DNA of 39,172 nucleotides, taken from assembly GCA_020024255.1 (NCBI GenBank), contig JAHHTX010000005.1, forward strand, positions 1 through 39,172, given 5' to 3'. Position 1 is the stretch's first letter, and every line of letters starts with the position of its first letter. This document shows positions 31,348-39,172 of this stretch, in pieces. A program made the translations under genes and the position numbers. The notes under the pieces are model-generated. The model was not told the origin of the DNA, made no database searches, and was given only the letters and a program-made list of their open reading frames with translations. The DNA comes from Anaerotignum sp. GTDB lineage: Bacteria > Bacillota > Clostridia > Lachnospirales > Anaerotignaceae.

Positions 31348-32472
31348 CTATAAACTCCAAAAAGTTTGCCCATCTATATCAGAACAAATAACCTCCACAT
31401 CCCAATGATGTTCTTTCGCTGCCTGACTCAATTTTTTTTGCAACACCGGCACAATCAAAACCTCGCTGGCATAATGAGTCACATCGGCAACACAAATACT
31501 TGCTTCCACAGCTCTTTGTGCTTCATGAAATTTCATATCCCCTGTCAAATAAGCATCTGCACCCTTTTGTATTGCTGCCTCCAAAAGGCTTGCACCGCTT
31601 CCTGTGCAAAGTCCCACTTTTTTTATCATCGCATGTTTATCTCCTGTCAGTCTGATGCAGGAAAGTCCCAACTTCTGTCGCAAATTCTCTGCAAATTCCA
31701 CAAAAGGTACAGCTTTTTCCAAAACACCTATACGCCCGATGCCCTCAGCTTTTCCCTTTTGCTGTAAAAGAAAACGATCATAAGCTACTTCTTCATACGG
31801 ATGGGCTTGTTTCATTGCCTGTAAAACCTGCTGCACCTTAGATGCAGGCACAACCGTTTCCAAGCGTACCTCTTTTGCCCGTTCCAGAATACCCTGCTGC
31901 CCCAAATAAGGGTTTGTTCCTGCTAAAGGCAGAAATGTCCCTTCTCCCTCTGCGGAAAAGGTACAATTGGCATAATGACCAATACAACCTGCACCTGCTT
32001 CGCACATGGCATTTCGTACCTGCTCTTTGTGGGACATGGGAACATATACCACGATTTTCTCCAAATCTTCACTTTCTGTTTCCTCTAGAAGTTCTGTGTT
32101 TTGCAAGCCGATCAGTTCTGCCAAAACATCATTTGTACCGCCCTTTACAATATCCAGATTGGTATGAGCGGAAAATGCCGCAATATTATGCACAATGAGG
32201 TCATAGATTCTTCTGCCAAGAGGCGTATCTGCTGTAATACTTTCCAATTTGCGGAACAACAGAAAGGGGTGATGGGTTACAATCATATCAGCCTGTTTTT
32301 CTATTGCCTCTGCAATGACTTCTTTTGTCACATCCAATGCCACCAATATTCTTTTTACTGTACTTTCAGGATTGCCCACAGCAAGACCGGGTTTATCCCA
32401 GCTTTCTGCCAGATGGGCAGGGGCAATCTCCTCCATAACAGCCATCATGTCTTTTACTTTTGCTTCTGCCAT
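31348..32472 (-). CDS. Nif3-like dinuclear metal centre protein with inserted PII-like domain
   Basis: The 374 residues belong to the Nif3/YqfO family, a toroid-forming hexamer with a dinuclear metal site and uncertain function. Metal ligands lie in TSTHHPFLLF-type VTHHPF (about 65-70), AHTNLD (about 102-107) and the C-terminal GDMKFHEAQ and ADVTHYASE. A middle insertion (about 135-245) looks like the CutA/PII-type domain of the longer members (YqfO). It overlaps trmK by 19 bases, so translation is coupled; this pair is conserved in Firmicutes. Confidence 0.94.
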   Translation of the reverse strand: MAEAKVKDMMAVMEEIAPAHLAESWDKPGLAVGNPESTVKRILVALDVTKEVIAEAIEKQADMIVTHHPFLLFRKLESITADTPLGRRIYDLIVHNIAAFSAHTNLDIVKGGTNDVLAELIGLQNTELLEETESEDLEKIVVYVPMSHKEQVRNAMCEAGAGCIGHYANCTFSAEGEGTFLPLAGTNPYLGQQGILERAKEVRLETVVPASKVQQVLQAMKQAHPYEEVAYDRFLLQQKGKAEGIGRIGVLEKAVPFVEFAENLRQKLGLSCIRLTGDKHAMIKKVGLCTGSGASLLEAAIQKGADAYLTGDMKFHEAQRAVEASICVADVTHYASEVLIVPVLQKKLSQAAKEHHWDVEVICSDIDGQTFWSL

Positions 32473-33149
32473 GTTTTCGCCTCCTGTATCTGTTTCAATA
32501 CTTTCTCTATCGTCTGCTGCCGTTCTTTTGCTTTTGCAGAAGGATTGTTTTGCAGAATTGCCAAAACTTTCTGCATTTGTCTTTCCTCCTGCTCCAATTT
32601 CTCCAAAAACAGCGGACTTCTCTTCTCAAGGACGATTCTTCCATATTCATACTCTATGTCTGTTTCATAGGCTTCTATGCCATGGACACAGCGCAGCACA
32701 TGATAATACTTGCCGTCCTCTTTCAAAAAGACCTCATCTGCAATGGTAAAGCCAATGGTGTGCAAATATCGCCTTACGGCATCTACATCATGTTGGGGAG
32801 AAAGCACCAATTCCTGAAGTTCCTGCACAACCTCTTTGCTGTTTTCCAAAATATGTATGGTCAGCATACCACCCATACCTGCAATAACAGCCGTTTCCAC
32901 CTCCTTTGGCTTTACTGGACAAAGGCCGCTGCCAAGTCGTGTTTCCACCACCTGCTCTGCCCCCATACGGCGGATATTTTCCCTTGCCCGTTCCAAAGGG
33001 CCTCGATTGATGTCACAGGCAAGTGCTTTTTTTACCCTTCCCTGTTCCCACAAATATAGGGGAACATAGCCATGGTCTGTTCCAATATCTGCGACAGACG
33101 AATAAGAAACAAAGTCTGCCACCTGTTGCAAACGTTTCGATAATTCCAA
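32454..33149 (-). CDS. trmK: tRNA (adenine-22-N1)-methyltransferase TrmK
   Basis: TrmK methylates A22 of tRNAs with AdoMet. The 231 residues contain VADIGTDHGYVPLYL (motif I, about 18-32), a conserved ACDIN and VIAGMGG, and a helical C-terminal part. Start is TTG at 33149, with GGAGG eight bases upstream. It lies downstream of rpoD beyond a terminator and is coupled to nif3. Confidence 0.94.
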   Translation of the reverse strand: MELSKRLQQVADFVSYSSVADIGTDHGYVPLYLWEQGRVKKALACDINRGPLERARENIRRMGAEQVVETRLGSGLCPVKPKEVETAVIAGMGGMLTIHILENSKEVVQELQELVLSPQHDVDAVRRYLHTIGFTIADEVFLKEDGKYYHVLRCVHGIEAYETDIEYEYGRIVLEKRSPLFLEKLEQEERQMQKVLAILQNNPSAKAKERQQTIEKVLKQIQEAKTWQKQK

Positions 33150-33185
33150 ATGCCGTACCTCCCTCTTTTTCGCTTATCTGCAAAT

Positions 33186-33227
33186 AAGAAAAACGGACGC
33201 AAGGCATACATCGTATCCCTGGCGCCC
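33186..33227 (-). terminator. Intrinsic terminator between rpoD and trmK
   Basis: The strong stem GGGCGCCAGG/CCTTGCGTCC (minus strand, one mismatch, one G-T) has an apical ATAC/GTAT extension and GTTTTTCTT after it. It splits the group, so trmK needs read-through or another promoter. Confidence 0.75.
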
Positions 33228-33257
33228 ATATTACACTTCTTCTCTTTCCGAAAATGC

Positions 33258-34331
33258 TTATTCCAAGTAATCCTTCAATTTTTTACTGCGGCTGGGATGG
33301 CGTAGCTTGCGCAGTGCCTTTGCCTCAATTTGACGGATACGTTCCCTTGTCACATTAAATTCCCGTCCTACTTCTTCCAGTGTTCTGGCACGTCCATCAT
33401 CCAAACCGAAACGCAAACGCAGTACCTTTTCTTCTCTTTCTGTCAAGGTGTCCAAAACCTCAATGAGCTGTTCTTTGAGCAGTGTAAATGCTGCCGCTTC
33501 CGCAGGTGCAGGAATATCATCATCAGGGATAAAGTCGCCAAGATGGCTGTCTTCTTCCTCCCCGATAGGTGTTTCCAAAGAAACCGGTTCTTGGGCAATT
33601 TTCATGATTTCACGCACTTTGTCTACCGGCATCTGCATTTCCACTGCAAGTTCCTCTGCTGTTGCTTCTCTGCCTAACTCCTGCACAAGTTGTCTGGAAA
33701 TACGAATAAGCTTATTGATGGTTTCCACCATATGCACAGGAATACGAATGGTTCTTGCTTGGTCTGCAATGGCTCTGGTAATCGCCTGCCGAATCCACCA
33801 TGTGGCATAGGTAGAGAACTTATAACCTTTGTGGTAGTCAAATTTTTCAACAGCTTTTATCAGGCCCAAATTACCTTCTTGAATCAAGTCCAAAAAGAGC
33901 ATTCCTCTGCCTACATACCGCTTTGCAATGCTGACAACCAGACGTAAATTGGCTTCTGCCAATTTTTTCTTCGCTTTTTCGTCGCCTTCCTCCATGCGTT
34001 GTGCCAGTTCCACCTCTTCATCTGCAGAAAGTAGAGGAACCTTCCCGATTTCTTTGAGATACATCCGCACAGGGTCATCAATGTTGATGCCTTCTGGCAA
34101 TGTCAAATCGATTTCCTTTTCCACTTCTTCTTCTGCATCGAGATTTCCAAGAATATCAATGCCTTGTGTTTCCAAATACTCATAAATACGGTCAATGCGG
34201 TCGGGATTTAAATCCAAATCCGCCAAATGATCCATGACCTCTTTGTATTCCAATACCCCCTTTTTCTTTTTCCCCATATTTACCAATTCTTCCAAACGGG
34301 TCAATAACGTTGTTTCTTCGACGGATTTCAA
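33258..34331 (-). CDS. rpoD: RNA polymerase primary sigma factor RpoD (SigA)
   Basis: The housekeeping sigma factor, 357 residues, has a short region 1.1 and DLIQEGNLGLIKAVEKFDYH. Region 2.3-2.4 is GYKFSTYATWWIRQAITRAI, and region 4.2 is VTRERIRQIEAKALRKLR. The promoters found here (TTGACA/TATAAT) fit this factor. The chosen start is TTG at 34331 with AGGAAGG six bases upstream. Region before it has no Shine-Dalgarno sequence and falls in the dnaG-rpoD gap. Confidence 0.96.
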   Translation of the reverse strand: MKSVEETTLLTRLEELVNMGKKKKGVLEYKEVMDHLADLDLNPDRIDRIYEYLETQGIDILGNLDAEEEVEKEIDLTLPEGINIDDPVRMYLKEIGKVPLLSADEEVELAQRMEEGDEKAKKKLAEANLRLVVSIAKRYVGRGMLFLDLIQEGNLGLIKAVEKFDYHKGYKFSTYATWWIRQAITRAIADQARTIRIPVHMVETINKLIRISRQLVQELGREATAEELAVEMQMPVDKVREIMKIAQEPVSLETPIGEEEDSHLGDFIPDDDIPAPAEAAAFTLLKEQLIEVLDTLTEREEKVLRLRFGLDDGRARTLEEVGREFNVTRERIRQIEAKALRKLRHPSRSKKLKDYLE

Positions 34332-34415
34332 AGCAACCCTTCCTTTCCATATGCTTATAGTCTGCCCTGTTGTAAAAAGAACATACCTTTTAACCAAACA
34401 GACTCCGTGATTTTA

Positions 34416-36194
34416 TCAAATAGTAATATGCAGTGCATCCAATTTCTTTTTTGCATCTACCAATTTTTGTATCTCCTCTACCGAAGATGCTTTTGCTGTC
34501 ATGCGGTCAATTCTTGCCCGCTTCATCCACTGTACTGCTTCGTTGACAATTTTTTGCAGGTCAACATCTTCCTCGCCCGGAAGCTGTACCGTAAAAATCT
34601 CTGTAATCTGCTTTTGCTGCTCCGGTTCTTCAAAAAAATTTAATAACTCCGCAGGAAAAACGCTTCCTGTTTCCTGCCAAAGTGTGCCCATGGCGGAAAA
34701 CGCTTCCCTGTATACAGATAGTGTAAAATCATCCAAATCCAATATTTCTTTTAAAACCTCATATATATGCACATGGTTTGCACTTAAATACAATACATTT
34801 CTTTGTGCCTCCAAAAGCCCCTGTTCTGTTCCTTTTGCCAAACCATATGATTTCATATTTTGCAGCCGCCTTTGTTCCGCTTCTTTTTCAAAAGCCGCAT
34901 CCTGTCTGTTTTGCAGCTTTTGTATTTCTTTTTTGATGGCTTCCTCTTCAATGCCTGTCATGCGACTGACTTCGGCAGTATACACATCTCTTTCAATGGC
35001 ATTTTCCATTTTGGACAATGCCTCTGCCGCTTCTGTGGCAAATCGTACCCTATGCTCAACCAAATCCAGATTATACTTTCTTTTGATGCAGGCTATTTGA
35101 AAAGAAATATAGTGTACCGCATTGAGCAGCAGTTTTGAAAATTCCACTGCGCCATTTTGTTTAATAAACTCATCAGGATCTTTACCATCTGGCACCTGTG
35201 TCACCCGTACCCGAATTCCGTTTGCTGTTAAAACAGGAATAGCTCTTAATGCGGCATTTGTGCCTGCCTCATCGCTGTCATAAAGAAGAATGACATCTTG
35301 TGCATATTTTTTCAACACAGCTGCGTGTTCTCTATTAAATGCCGTACCAAGAGAAGCCACGACATTACGGAAACCTGCCTGATAGACAGAAATCATATCC
35401 ATATATCCCTCTACCAGTATCAATTCTTTTTTTCTTGCGGCTTTTGCAAAATTTAAGCCATAAAGATTGCGGCTTTTGCTGAATATAACCGTTTCCGGAG
35501 AATTGAGATATTTCGGTTCCCCCTTACCCAATATTCTGCCACCGAAACCGACGGCTCTTCCCTGCACATCAAAAATAGGAAACATAAGCCTTCCACGAAA
35601 ACGGTCATGATAACCATTGCCGTCTTTATTGGGCAGCACCAAGCCGCCTTTCTCCATCTCCCCTACAGAAAATCCCATCGCCTGCAAATGGTCGGAAAGA
35701 GCATGATAACTGTCAGGTGCATACCCCAAACCGAATTTTCGGCAGAGATTGGCATGAATCTGTCTTTTTTCCAAATATGCTCTGGCTGCCTCTCCCTGCG
35801 GCGACTGTAGGGTGTCATAATAAAACCGCCCTGCTGCTGCATGCATTTGAAAAAGTCGTTCCTTGAGTTTTTCCATAGCAAGAGCTTGTCCTGTCATTTC
35901 CCGCTCCGGAATAGGGATATTGGCACGTTCTGCCAATTTCTGCACCGCCTCCGGAAAATCGCAATGCTCCATTTCCATGAAAAAGCTGTATACATTTCCC
36001 GCTGCCCCACAACCAAAACAATAATAGAACTGTTTTTCGCTGTTGACAGAAAAAGAGGGTGTCTTTTCATGATGGAAGGGGCAAAGTCCAAAATAAGAGC
36101 CGCCTTTTTGCTTTAGAGGGACATACTGCGAAACAATGTCTACAATATCATTCTGCATACGGATTTCCTCAATCAATTCTCTTGGATACCGCAT
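34416..36194 (-). CDS. dnaG: DNA primase DnaG
   Basis: The primase makes RNA primers at the replication fork. The 592 residues have a CHC2 zinc finger (C38, H41, C59, C62), a TOPRIM catalytic core (about 250-345, LILVEGYMD and LLYDSDEAG) and a C-terminal DnaB-binding helical domain. The ATG at 36194 has GGGAGGGG seven bases upstream. rpoD follows by 84 bases, as in the macromolecular-synthesis operon, but rpsU is not next to it here. Confidence 0.96.
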   Translation of the reverse strand: MRYPRELIEEIRMQNDIVDIVSQYVPLKQKGGSYFGLCPFHHEKTPSFSVNSEKQFYYCFGCGAAGNVYSFFMEMEHCDFPEAVQKLAERANIPIPEREMTGQALAMEKLKERLFQMHAAAGRFYYDTLQSPQGEAARAYLEKRQIHANLCRKFGLGYAPDSYHALSDHLQAMGFSVGEMEKGGLVLPNKDGNGYHDRFRGRLMFPIFDVQGRAVGFGGRILGKGEPKYLNSPETVIFSKSRNLYGLNFAKAARKKELILVEGYMDMISVYQAGFRNVVASLGTAFNREHAAVLKKYAQDVILLYDSDEAGTNAALRAIPVLTANGIRVRVTQVPDGKDPDEFIKQNGAVEFSKLLLNAVHYISFQIACIKRKYNLDLVEHRVRFATEAAEALSKMENAIERDVYTAEVSRMTGIEEEAIKKEIQKLQNRQDAAFEKEAEQRRLQNMKSYGLAKGTEQGLLEAQRNVLYLSANHVHIYEVLKEILDLDDFTLSVYREAFSAMGTLWQETGSVFPAELLNFFEEPEQQKQITEIFTVQLPGEEDVDLQKIVNEAVQWMKRARIDRMTAKASSVEEIQKLVDAKKKLDALHITI

Positions 36195-36263
36195 TTTACC
36201 CCTCCCCTCTTCGTTTGAAAACACACCTATTTTATTTTTGCGATTATTCTCTAAAAGCAACGG

Positions 36264-36287
36264 AAAGGGAAGTATAAAACTTCCCTT
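36264..36287 (-). terminator. Hairpin downstream of the HD hydrolase gene
   Basis: The stem AAGGGAAGT/ACTTCCCTT has a five-base loop (36265-36287). On the minus strand the T-run is short (TTTCCGTT). It is likely a weak terminator before dnaG. A stub of the dispersed repeat lies immediately beside it. Confidence 0.5.
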
Positions 36288-36314
36288 AGGGTATCGACAA
36301 AGTCAACCACCCTT
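36288..36314 (+). repeat. 27-bp stub of the structured repeat (left end)
   Basis: It reads GGGTATCGACAAAGTC then AACCACCCT, matching the left end and first stem-loop of copy C at nearly all positions. Like the full copies it abuts a terminator-type hairpin. Confidence 0.65.
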
Positions 36315-36453
36315 TTTCCTATTATCAAGTAATAATTTCGACATTTTATTAAAAATTCCTTCCTTTTCTCTTCGTTTTGTATACTTGAACAAAAACAAGA
36401 AACAATTCATCGGAATTTCTCTATAATTTACCCACTATCTGTTCCATTCATTC

Positions 36454-37467
36454 TTAAAGCACATGCCAAGCCTGTGGTATAAACAATTTTTGAAAGCAGT
36501 TGATTGCAAAACGGTCTGTCATACAGGCAATGTAATCGCAGACTGTCCGTTCCACTCCTTCTCCTTCTTCCATCAAGCGAAGGAACTCCCCTTCCATTTC
36601 TGAAGGATGCTCCAAATAGTAGTGATATAGGTTGTCGATAATATTTTCCACCTTATGATTTTCTTTTACTGCTGCTTCACTTTCATAGACTCGCTGAAAC
36701 ATAAATCTGCGTAGTCCCTTCAAGGTGTCTGCCATAAGCGGACTCATGAAAATATCTGCCGATCCCTGACTGTTTGTAATGGTATCCCGAATCATCGCAT
36801 TAAGGCGCCCACTAAAGGTATGCCCCAAAACTTCCGTAAATTCCTTTGGAATATCCTCCGGCGAAAGAATACCGGCTCGTATGGCATCATCAATATCGTG
36901 ATTGGTATAGGCAATTTTATCAGAAAGCTGTACCACTTTTCCTTCCGGTGTGGCAGGAGAACCACTTGTACGGTGGTTCTCAATACCGTTCCGCACTTCC
37001 CATGTCAGATTCAGTCCATATCCGTCCTTTTCCAATCTGTCCACGACACGCAGACTCTGTATGTTATGTACAAAACCGCCTTTGTCTTTCCGTAATTCGT
37101 TGAGCTTTTTTTCTCCTGCATGGCCAAAAGGCGTATGCCCCAAATCGTGTCCCAACGCAATGGCCTCCGTCAAATCCTCATTGAGCCGCAAAGCACGGGA
37201 AATCGTTCGTGCAATCTGCGTCACCTCTAGGGTATGGGTCAGGCGGGTACGGTAATGGTCGCCTTCAGGGGAAATAAAAACCTGCGTTTTATGCTTCATT
37301 CTGCGGAATGCCTTTGCGTGTACAATCCTATCTCTGTCCCGCTGAAAATCTGTCCGTATGTCGCAAGGTGCTTCTTTTCTTGCCCGCCCTTTGGTCTCTG
37401 CACTTTTTGTCGCATAGGGTGCCAAAATCCGATATTCTAAATCTTCTTGAAAAAAACGCTGTTCCAT
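36454..37467 (-). CDS. dGTPase-like HD-domain triphosphohydrolase
   Basis: The 337-residue HD protein belongs to the deoxyguanosinetriphosphate triphosphohydrolase-like group, which removes triphosphate from dNTPs. HD metal residues are H78 (LTHTLEV), H107-D108 (GHDLGHTPFGH) and the Asp in KIAYTNHDIDDA. R43 and neighbours (RDRDRIVHAKAFRRM) are conserved in the family. The ATG at 37467 has GGAAG and GGAAGGAAG upstream. In many Clostridia it precedes dnaG, as here. Confidence 0.94.
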   Translation of the reverse strand: MEQRFFQEDLEYRILAPYATKSAETKGRARKEAPCDIRTDFQRDRDRIVHAKAFRRMKHKTQVFISPEGDHYRTRLTHTLEVTQIARTISRALRLNEDLTEAIALGHDLGHTPFGHAGEKKLNELRKDKGGFVHNIQSLRVVDRLEKDGYGLNLTWEVRNGIENHRTSGSPATPEGKVVQLSDKIAYTNHDIDDAIRAGILSPEDIPKEFTEVLGHTFSGRLNAMIRDTITNSQGSADIFMSPLMADTLKGLRRFMFQRVYESEAAVKENHKVENIIDNLYHYYLEHPSEMEGEFLRLMEEGEGVERTVCDYIACMTDRFAINCFQKLFIPQAWHVL

Positions 37468-37514
37468 ACTTCCACTTCCTTCCGTATTCCACACACTTTT
37501 CCATTCATTCAAAT

Positions 37515-37559
37515 ATAAAAACAACGGCAGCAGCGTTTCCCAAAATACTGCTGCCGTTA
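37515..37559 (-). terminator. Intrinsic terminator of the PrpE-like gene
   Basis: The perfect 11-bp stem AACGGCAGCAG/CTGCTGCCGTT (37523-37533, 37548-37558) has a 14-base loop. On the minus strand GTTTTTATA follows. It lies about 25 bases past the stop. Confidence 0.88.
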
Positions 37560-37583
37560 TTCTGCTTACCCCAATAAAACATT

Positions 37584-38384
37584 TTATTCAGGAACCTTGC
37601 CATCTCCTCGATATTCTGCCATTTTCCTTCCTCTTACCTGTACAAATTCCATTTCCGGATACCGAAATGCCGTCAAAAAACCGCCGTATACACAGCCTTG
37701 GTCGATGTCTACTGTATGGTTTACCAACTCCGGTTTTTCCACCACTGTATGCCCATATACAACAAGAGGCTTTCCATCGTATTCCTCTGCCCAATTCAGA
37801 CGCTGCGGTCTGCCGCTTTCATCTGTTTCTCCTGTGGTTTCTCCGTATAAACAAACTGCCCGTATCTTACCGGAAAAATAGCCGATGGATTCCTTTTTCA
37901 GCCCACCATGCACAACGGCAAGTCGTTTTTTATCCAAAAGCAAATAATAGCACTGGCTTTCATAACACTGCTTATAGCGGCTACGGAATATTCTTCTTTC
38001 TTCTTTGGAAAGCTGTGCGATTTCTTCTACTGTATGTTCCAAACCATGAGAAATATGCACCTTATTTCCCTGTAAATAACGATACAGCTTGTTGCAGTGG
38101 TTACCATGTACCCAAAAAGCACCACCATACTGTACTTGGTCCATCCAGAAATTCAAACAGGCAATATTTTCCCTGCCTTTATCTGCCACATCTCCTACAG
38201 AAATCAGCCTGCGTTTATGAGGATGCACATAATGGGTACCTTTTTTTCGATACCCCAATTTTTCCACCAATTCCACAAGCTCTGCATAACACCCATGCAC
38301 ATCTCCAATTATGTCAAATAGATTTTCCCGAAATTCCAATATCCGAAAATTTCGCTCCCTTTTTTCCCTCATATTTTTCACCAA
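37584..38384 (-). CDS. PrpE/Pnkp-type metallophosphatase with altered motifs
   Basis: The 266-residue protein resembles the bis(nucleosyl)-tetraphosphatase PrpE and the phosphatase domain of bacterial Pnkp. Motifs are GDVHG (D28, H30), GDVADKG (D65), GNHC (N95, H96), VVHGG (H159) and YGHT (H212). Two are unusual: DKG instead of DRG, and GNHC instead of GNHD/GNHE. Metal ligands are kept, so it is probably active. The start is not certain: TTG at 38384, GTG at 38381 and ATG at 38372 are all possible and none has a strong ribosome site. Confidence 0.85.
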   Translation of the reverse strand: MVKNMREKRERNFRILEFRENLFDIIGDVHGCYAELVELVEKLGYRKKGTHYVHPHKRRLISVGDVADKGRENIACLNFWMDQVQYGGAFWVHGNHCNKLYRYLQGNKVHISHGLEHTVEEIAQLSKEERRIFRSRYKQCYESQCYYLLLDKKRLAVVHGGLKKESIGYFSGKIRAVCLYGETTGETDESGRPQRLNWAEEYDGKPLVVYGHTVVEKPELVNHTVDIDQGCVYGGFLTAFRYPEMEFVQVRGRKMAEYRGDGKVPE

Positions 38385-38516
38385 TCATATTTCCCATCAT
38401 CTTTTTTCGCTTTTTTCTTTATCATAACATAAAAACCTGTAAGAAAGAAAGAAAAGATGAAAAAACACAAGATTTGTTGCATAGAATGAAAGAAAAGACA
38501 AAAAGGAGCTGATTCC

Positions 38517-38690
38517 TTGTACACCAATCCAGAAATTCCGAGAGTCTATGCAGAAAAAATGCAAAAGCCCACGGGAAAACAAAAACCTGTCCAAACACCC
38601 AATGCCATACAAACACCTAATCAAGAAACGCAAAAAAACGGAGGACTTTCCCCCATTCTTTTGCTCTTGTTTTTGGATTTGCTGTCATAA
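38517..38690 (+). CDS. Small protein with a TTG start and C-terminal hydrophobic tail
   Basis: The frame has 57 codons and starts at TTG with AAGGAG eight bases upstream. The product is Pro/Gln/Asn/Lys-rich in the first 40 residues (MYTNPEIPRVYAEKM...) and ends in a hydrophobic segment (ILLLLFLDLL) that may be a membrane tail. It is on the plus strand and ends a few bases before a terminator hairpin. The family is not recognised. The ribosome site, position and terminator support a real gene. Confidence 0.6.
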   Translation: MYTNPEIPRVYAEKMQKPTGKQKPVQTPNAIQTPNQETQKNGGLSPILLLLFLDLLS

Positions 38691-38726
38691 CACAAAAGAC
38701 CTTGTGGAATTTTTTCCACAAGGTCT

Positions 38727-38959
38727 GCGGGTGTCGACAAAGTCGACCACCCTCTTCGTCAAAGCCTCATTTCATTCAAGGCTTTGACGAAAAGACAGAA
38801 GGACAAAGCAGAAGTTCCAATGGCGAAAAAGCCTTGAAACTTCTGTTTTTCCTCGTCGAAAGTGAATTCCGACTGCGGATTCCATTTGGGAAACGCTTCG
38901 TTTCCCAAACCCTTCCGCATTTTCGAAAAAGGATAAAAACTACTTTATCTACAATCTGA
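38727..38959 (+). repeat. Full copy C of the 230-bp structured repeat
   Basis: It begins GCGGGTGTCGACAAAGTCG, about 232 bp, and ends ACAATCTGA. It is nearly identical to copies A and B in all five stem-loops. It lies within the terminator of the small gene at 38517-38690, with the proximal hairpin copy at about 38697-38726 and the distal, T-rich one at 38960-38994. The two hairpin copies differ at six of 30 positions, more than at the other loci. Confidence 0.9.
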
Positions 38960-38994
38960 TACCTTATGGAAAAATTTCCACAAGGCCTTTTTTT
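38960..38994 (+). terminator. Terminator hairpin, distal copy, T-rich
   Basis: The stem CCTTATGGAA/TTCCACAAGG has one A-C mismatch and is followed by seven T on the plus strand. The proximal copy (38699-38724) has a perfect stem but no T-run on the plus strand. It also serves the convergent minus-strand gene. Confidence 0.75.
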
Positions 38995-39003
38995 CTTGTT
39001 CTT

Positions 39004-39172
39004 TTATCCCATCATACCCATAAGCTGCATCATCTGTTCCATTTGTTTCTTCTCGTTCTCTGACATACTTTCTGCCACTACTGCCAACAAAGCCTGTCGC
39101 TCCGCCCTTGAAAGAGGTGCACCCTTTGCCAACTGTTCTCCATAATCCAAAAATACATCAAGTCTGTGCATA
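39004..39172 (-). CDS. Partial helical protein of unknown function (C-terminal end)
   Basis: The last 55 codons of a minus-strand frame that runs out of the window are visible. The sequence is helical and ends in Met-rich repeats (KKQMEQMMQLMGMMG). An in-frame ATG at 39171 could be internal or the start. No family is recognised. Confidence 0.55.
   Translation of the reverse strand, partial: MHRLDVFLDYGEQLAKGAPLSRAERQALLAVVAESMSENEKKQMEQMMQLMGMMG

Overview
The window reads as ordinary chromosome from a low-to-medium GC Gram-positive anaerobe of the class Clostridia, most likely a Lachnospiraceae-like organism. The reasons are the gene order dnaG-rpoD-trmK-nif3-nucleoside kinase, the metNIQ operon behind a T-box leader, a serC-serA-DUF1015 cluster, a CwlD-type spore-cortex amidase, several Amidase_3 wall hydrolases, and strong AGGAGG-like ribosome binding sites with frequent TTG and GTG starts. 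Species cannot be fixed from the sequence alone. Nearly all genes are on the minus strand. The exceptions are the serC cluster (21.4-25.0 kb), a small YtxH-like gene (26.35 kb) and a 57-codon gene (38.5 kb).

Layout. 0-0.2 kb: tRNA-Gly (cut by the window edge) and tRNA-Arg. 0.3-3.5 kb: secreted N-acetylmuramoyl-L-alanine amidase, rdgB and a YfcE-type phosphoesterase. 3.8-9.9 kb: Lon-family AAA protease, rimI, tsaB, tsaE and a membrane-anchored beta-propeller protein with a long leader. 10.6-13.6 kb: metQ, metI and metN with a methionine-type T-box. 13.7-19 kb: LCP-family wall polymer ligase, small membrane protein, thiD, secreted GDPD-like protein and a DUF1292 protein. 19-21.1 kb: divergent DEAD-box helicase and cwlD. 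21.3-25 kb: serC, serA and DUF1015. 25.1-26.6 kb: a TetR regulator and a small membrane protein that share an operator sequence. 26.6-28.9 kb: four-gene operon of a small membrane protein, beta-carbonic anhydrase, an MBL-fold hydrolase and a membrane amidase. 29.3-29.6 kb: RNase P RNA. 29.7-36.2 kb: the macromolecular-synthesis region. 36.4-38.4 kb: dGTPase-like HD hydrolase and a PrpE-like phosphatase. The right edge cuts an unidentified helical protein.

The most unusual feature is a dispersed, highly structured non-coding repeat of about 230 bp. Three full copies (18.4, 29.0 and 38.7 kb), one internally deleted copy (15.8 kb) and one 27-bp stub (36.3 kb) lie within 23 kb. Each full copy is flanked on both sides by the same hairpin, but that hairpin differs completely between loci. 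The simplest reading is that the element inserts at intrinsic terminators and duplicates the whole hairpin as a 22-30 bp target repeat. It contains five stem-loops, and some stem positions change in a pair-preserving way between copies. The deleted copy appears to serve as the terminator of thiD. No transposase is present, so the family would have to be moved in trans.

Other regulation visible in the sequence includes the T-box before metN (specifier ATG, acceptor-pairing TGGT), matched TGAAC-N3-GTTCA operators at tetR and at the adjacent membrane gene, near-perfect sigma-A promoters for serC, tetR, metN and rnpB, and many intrinsic terminators.
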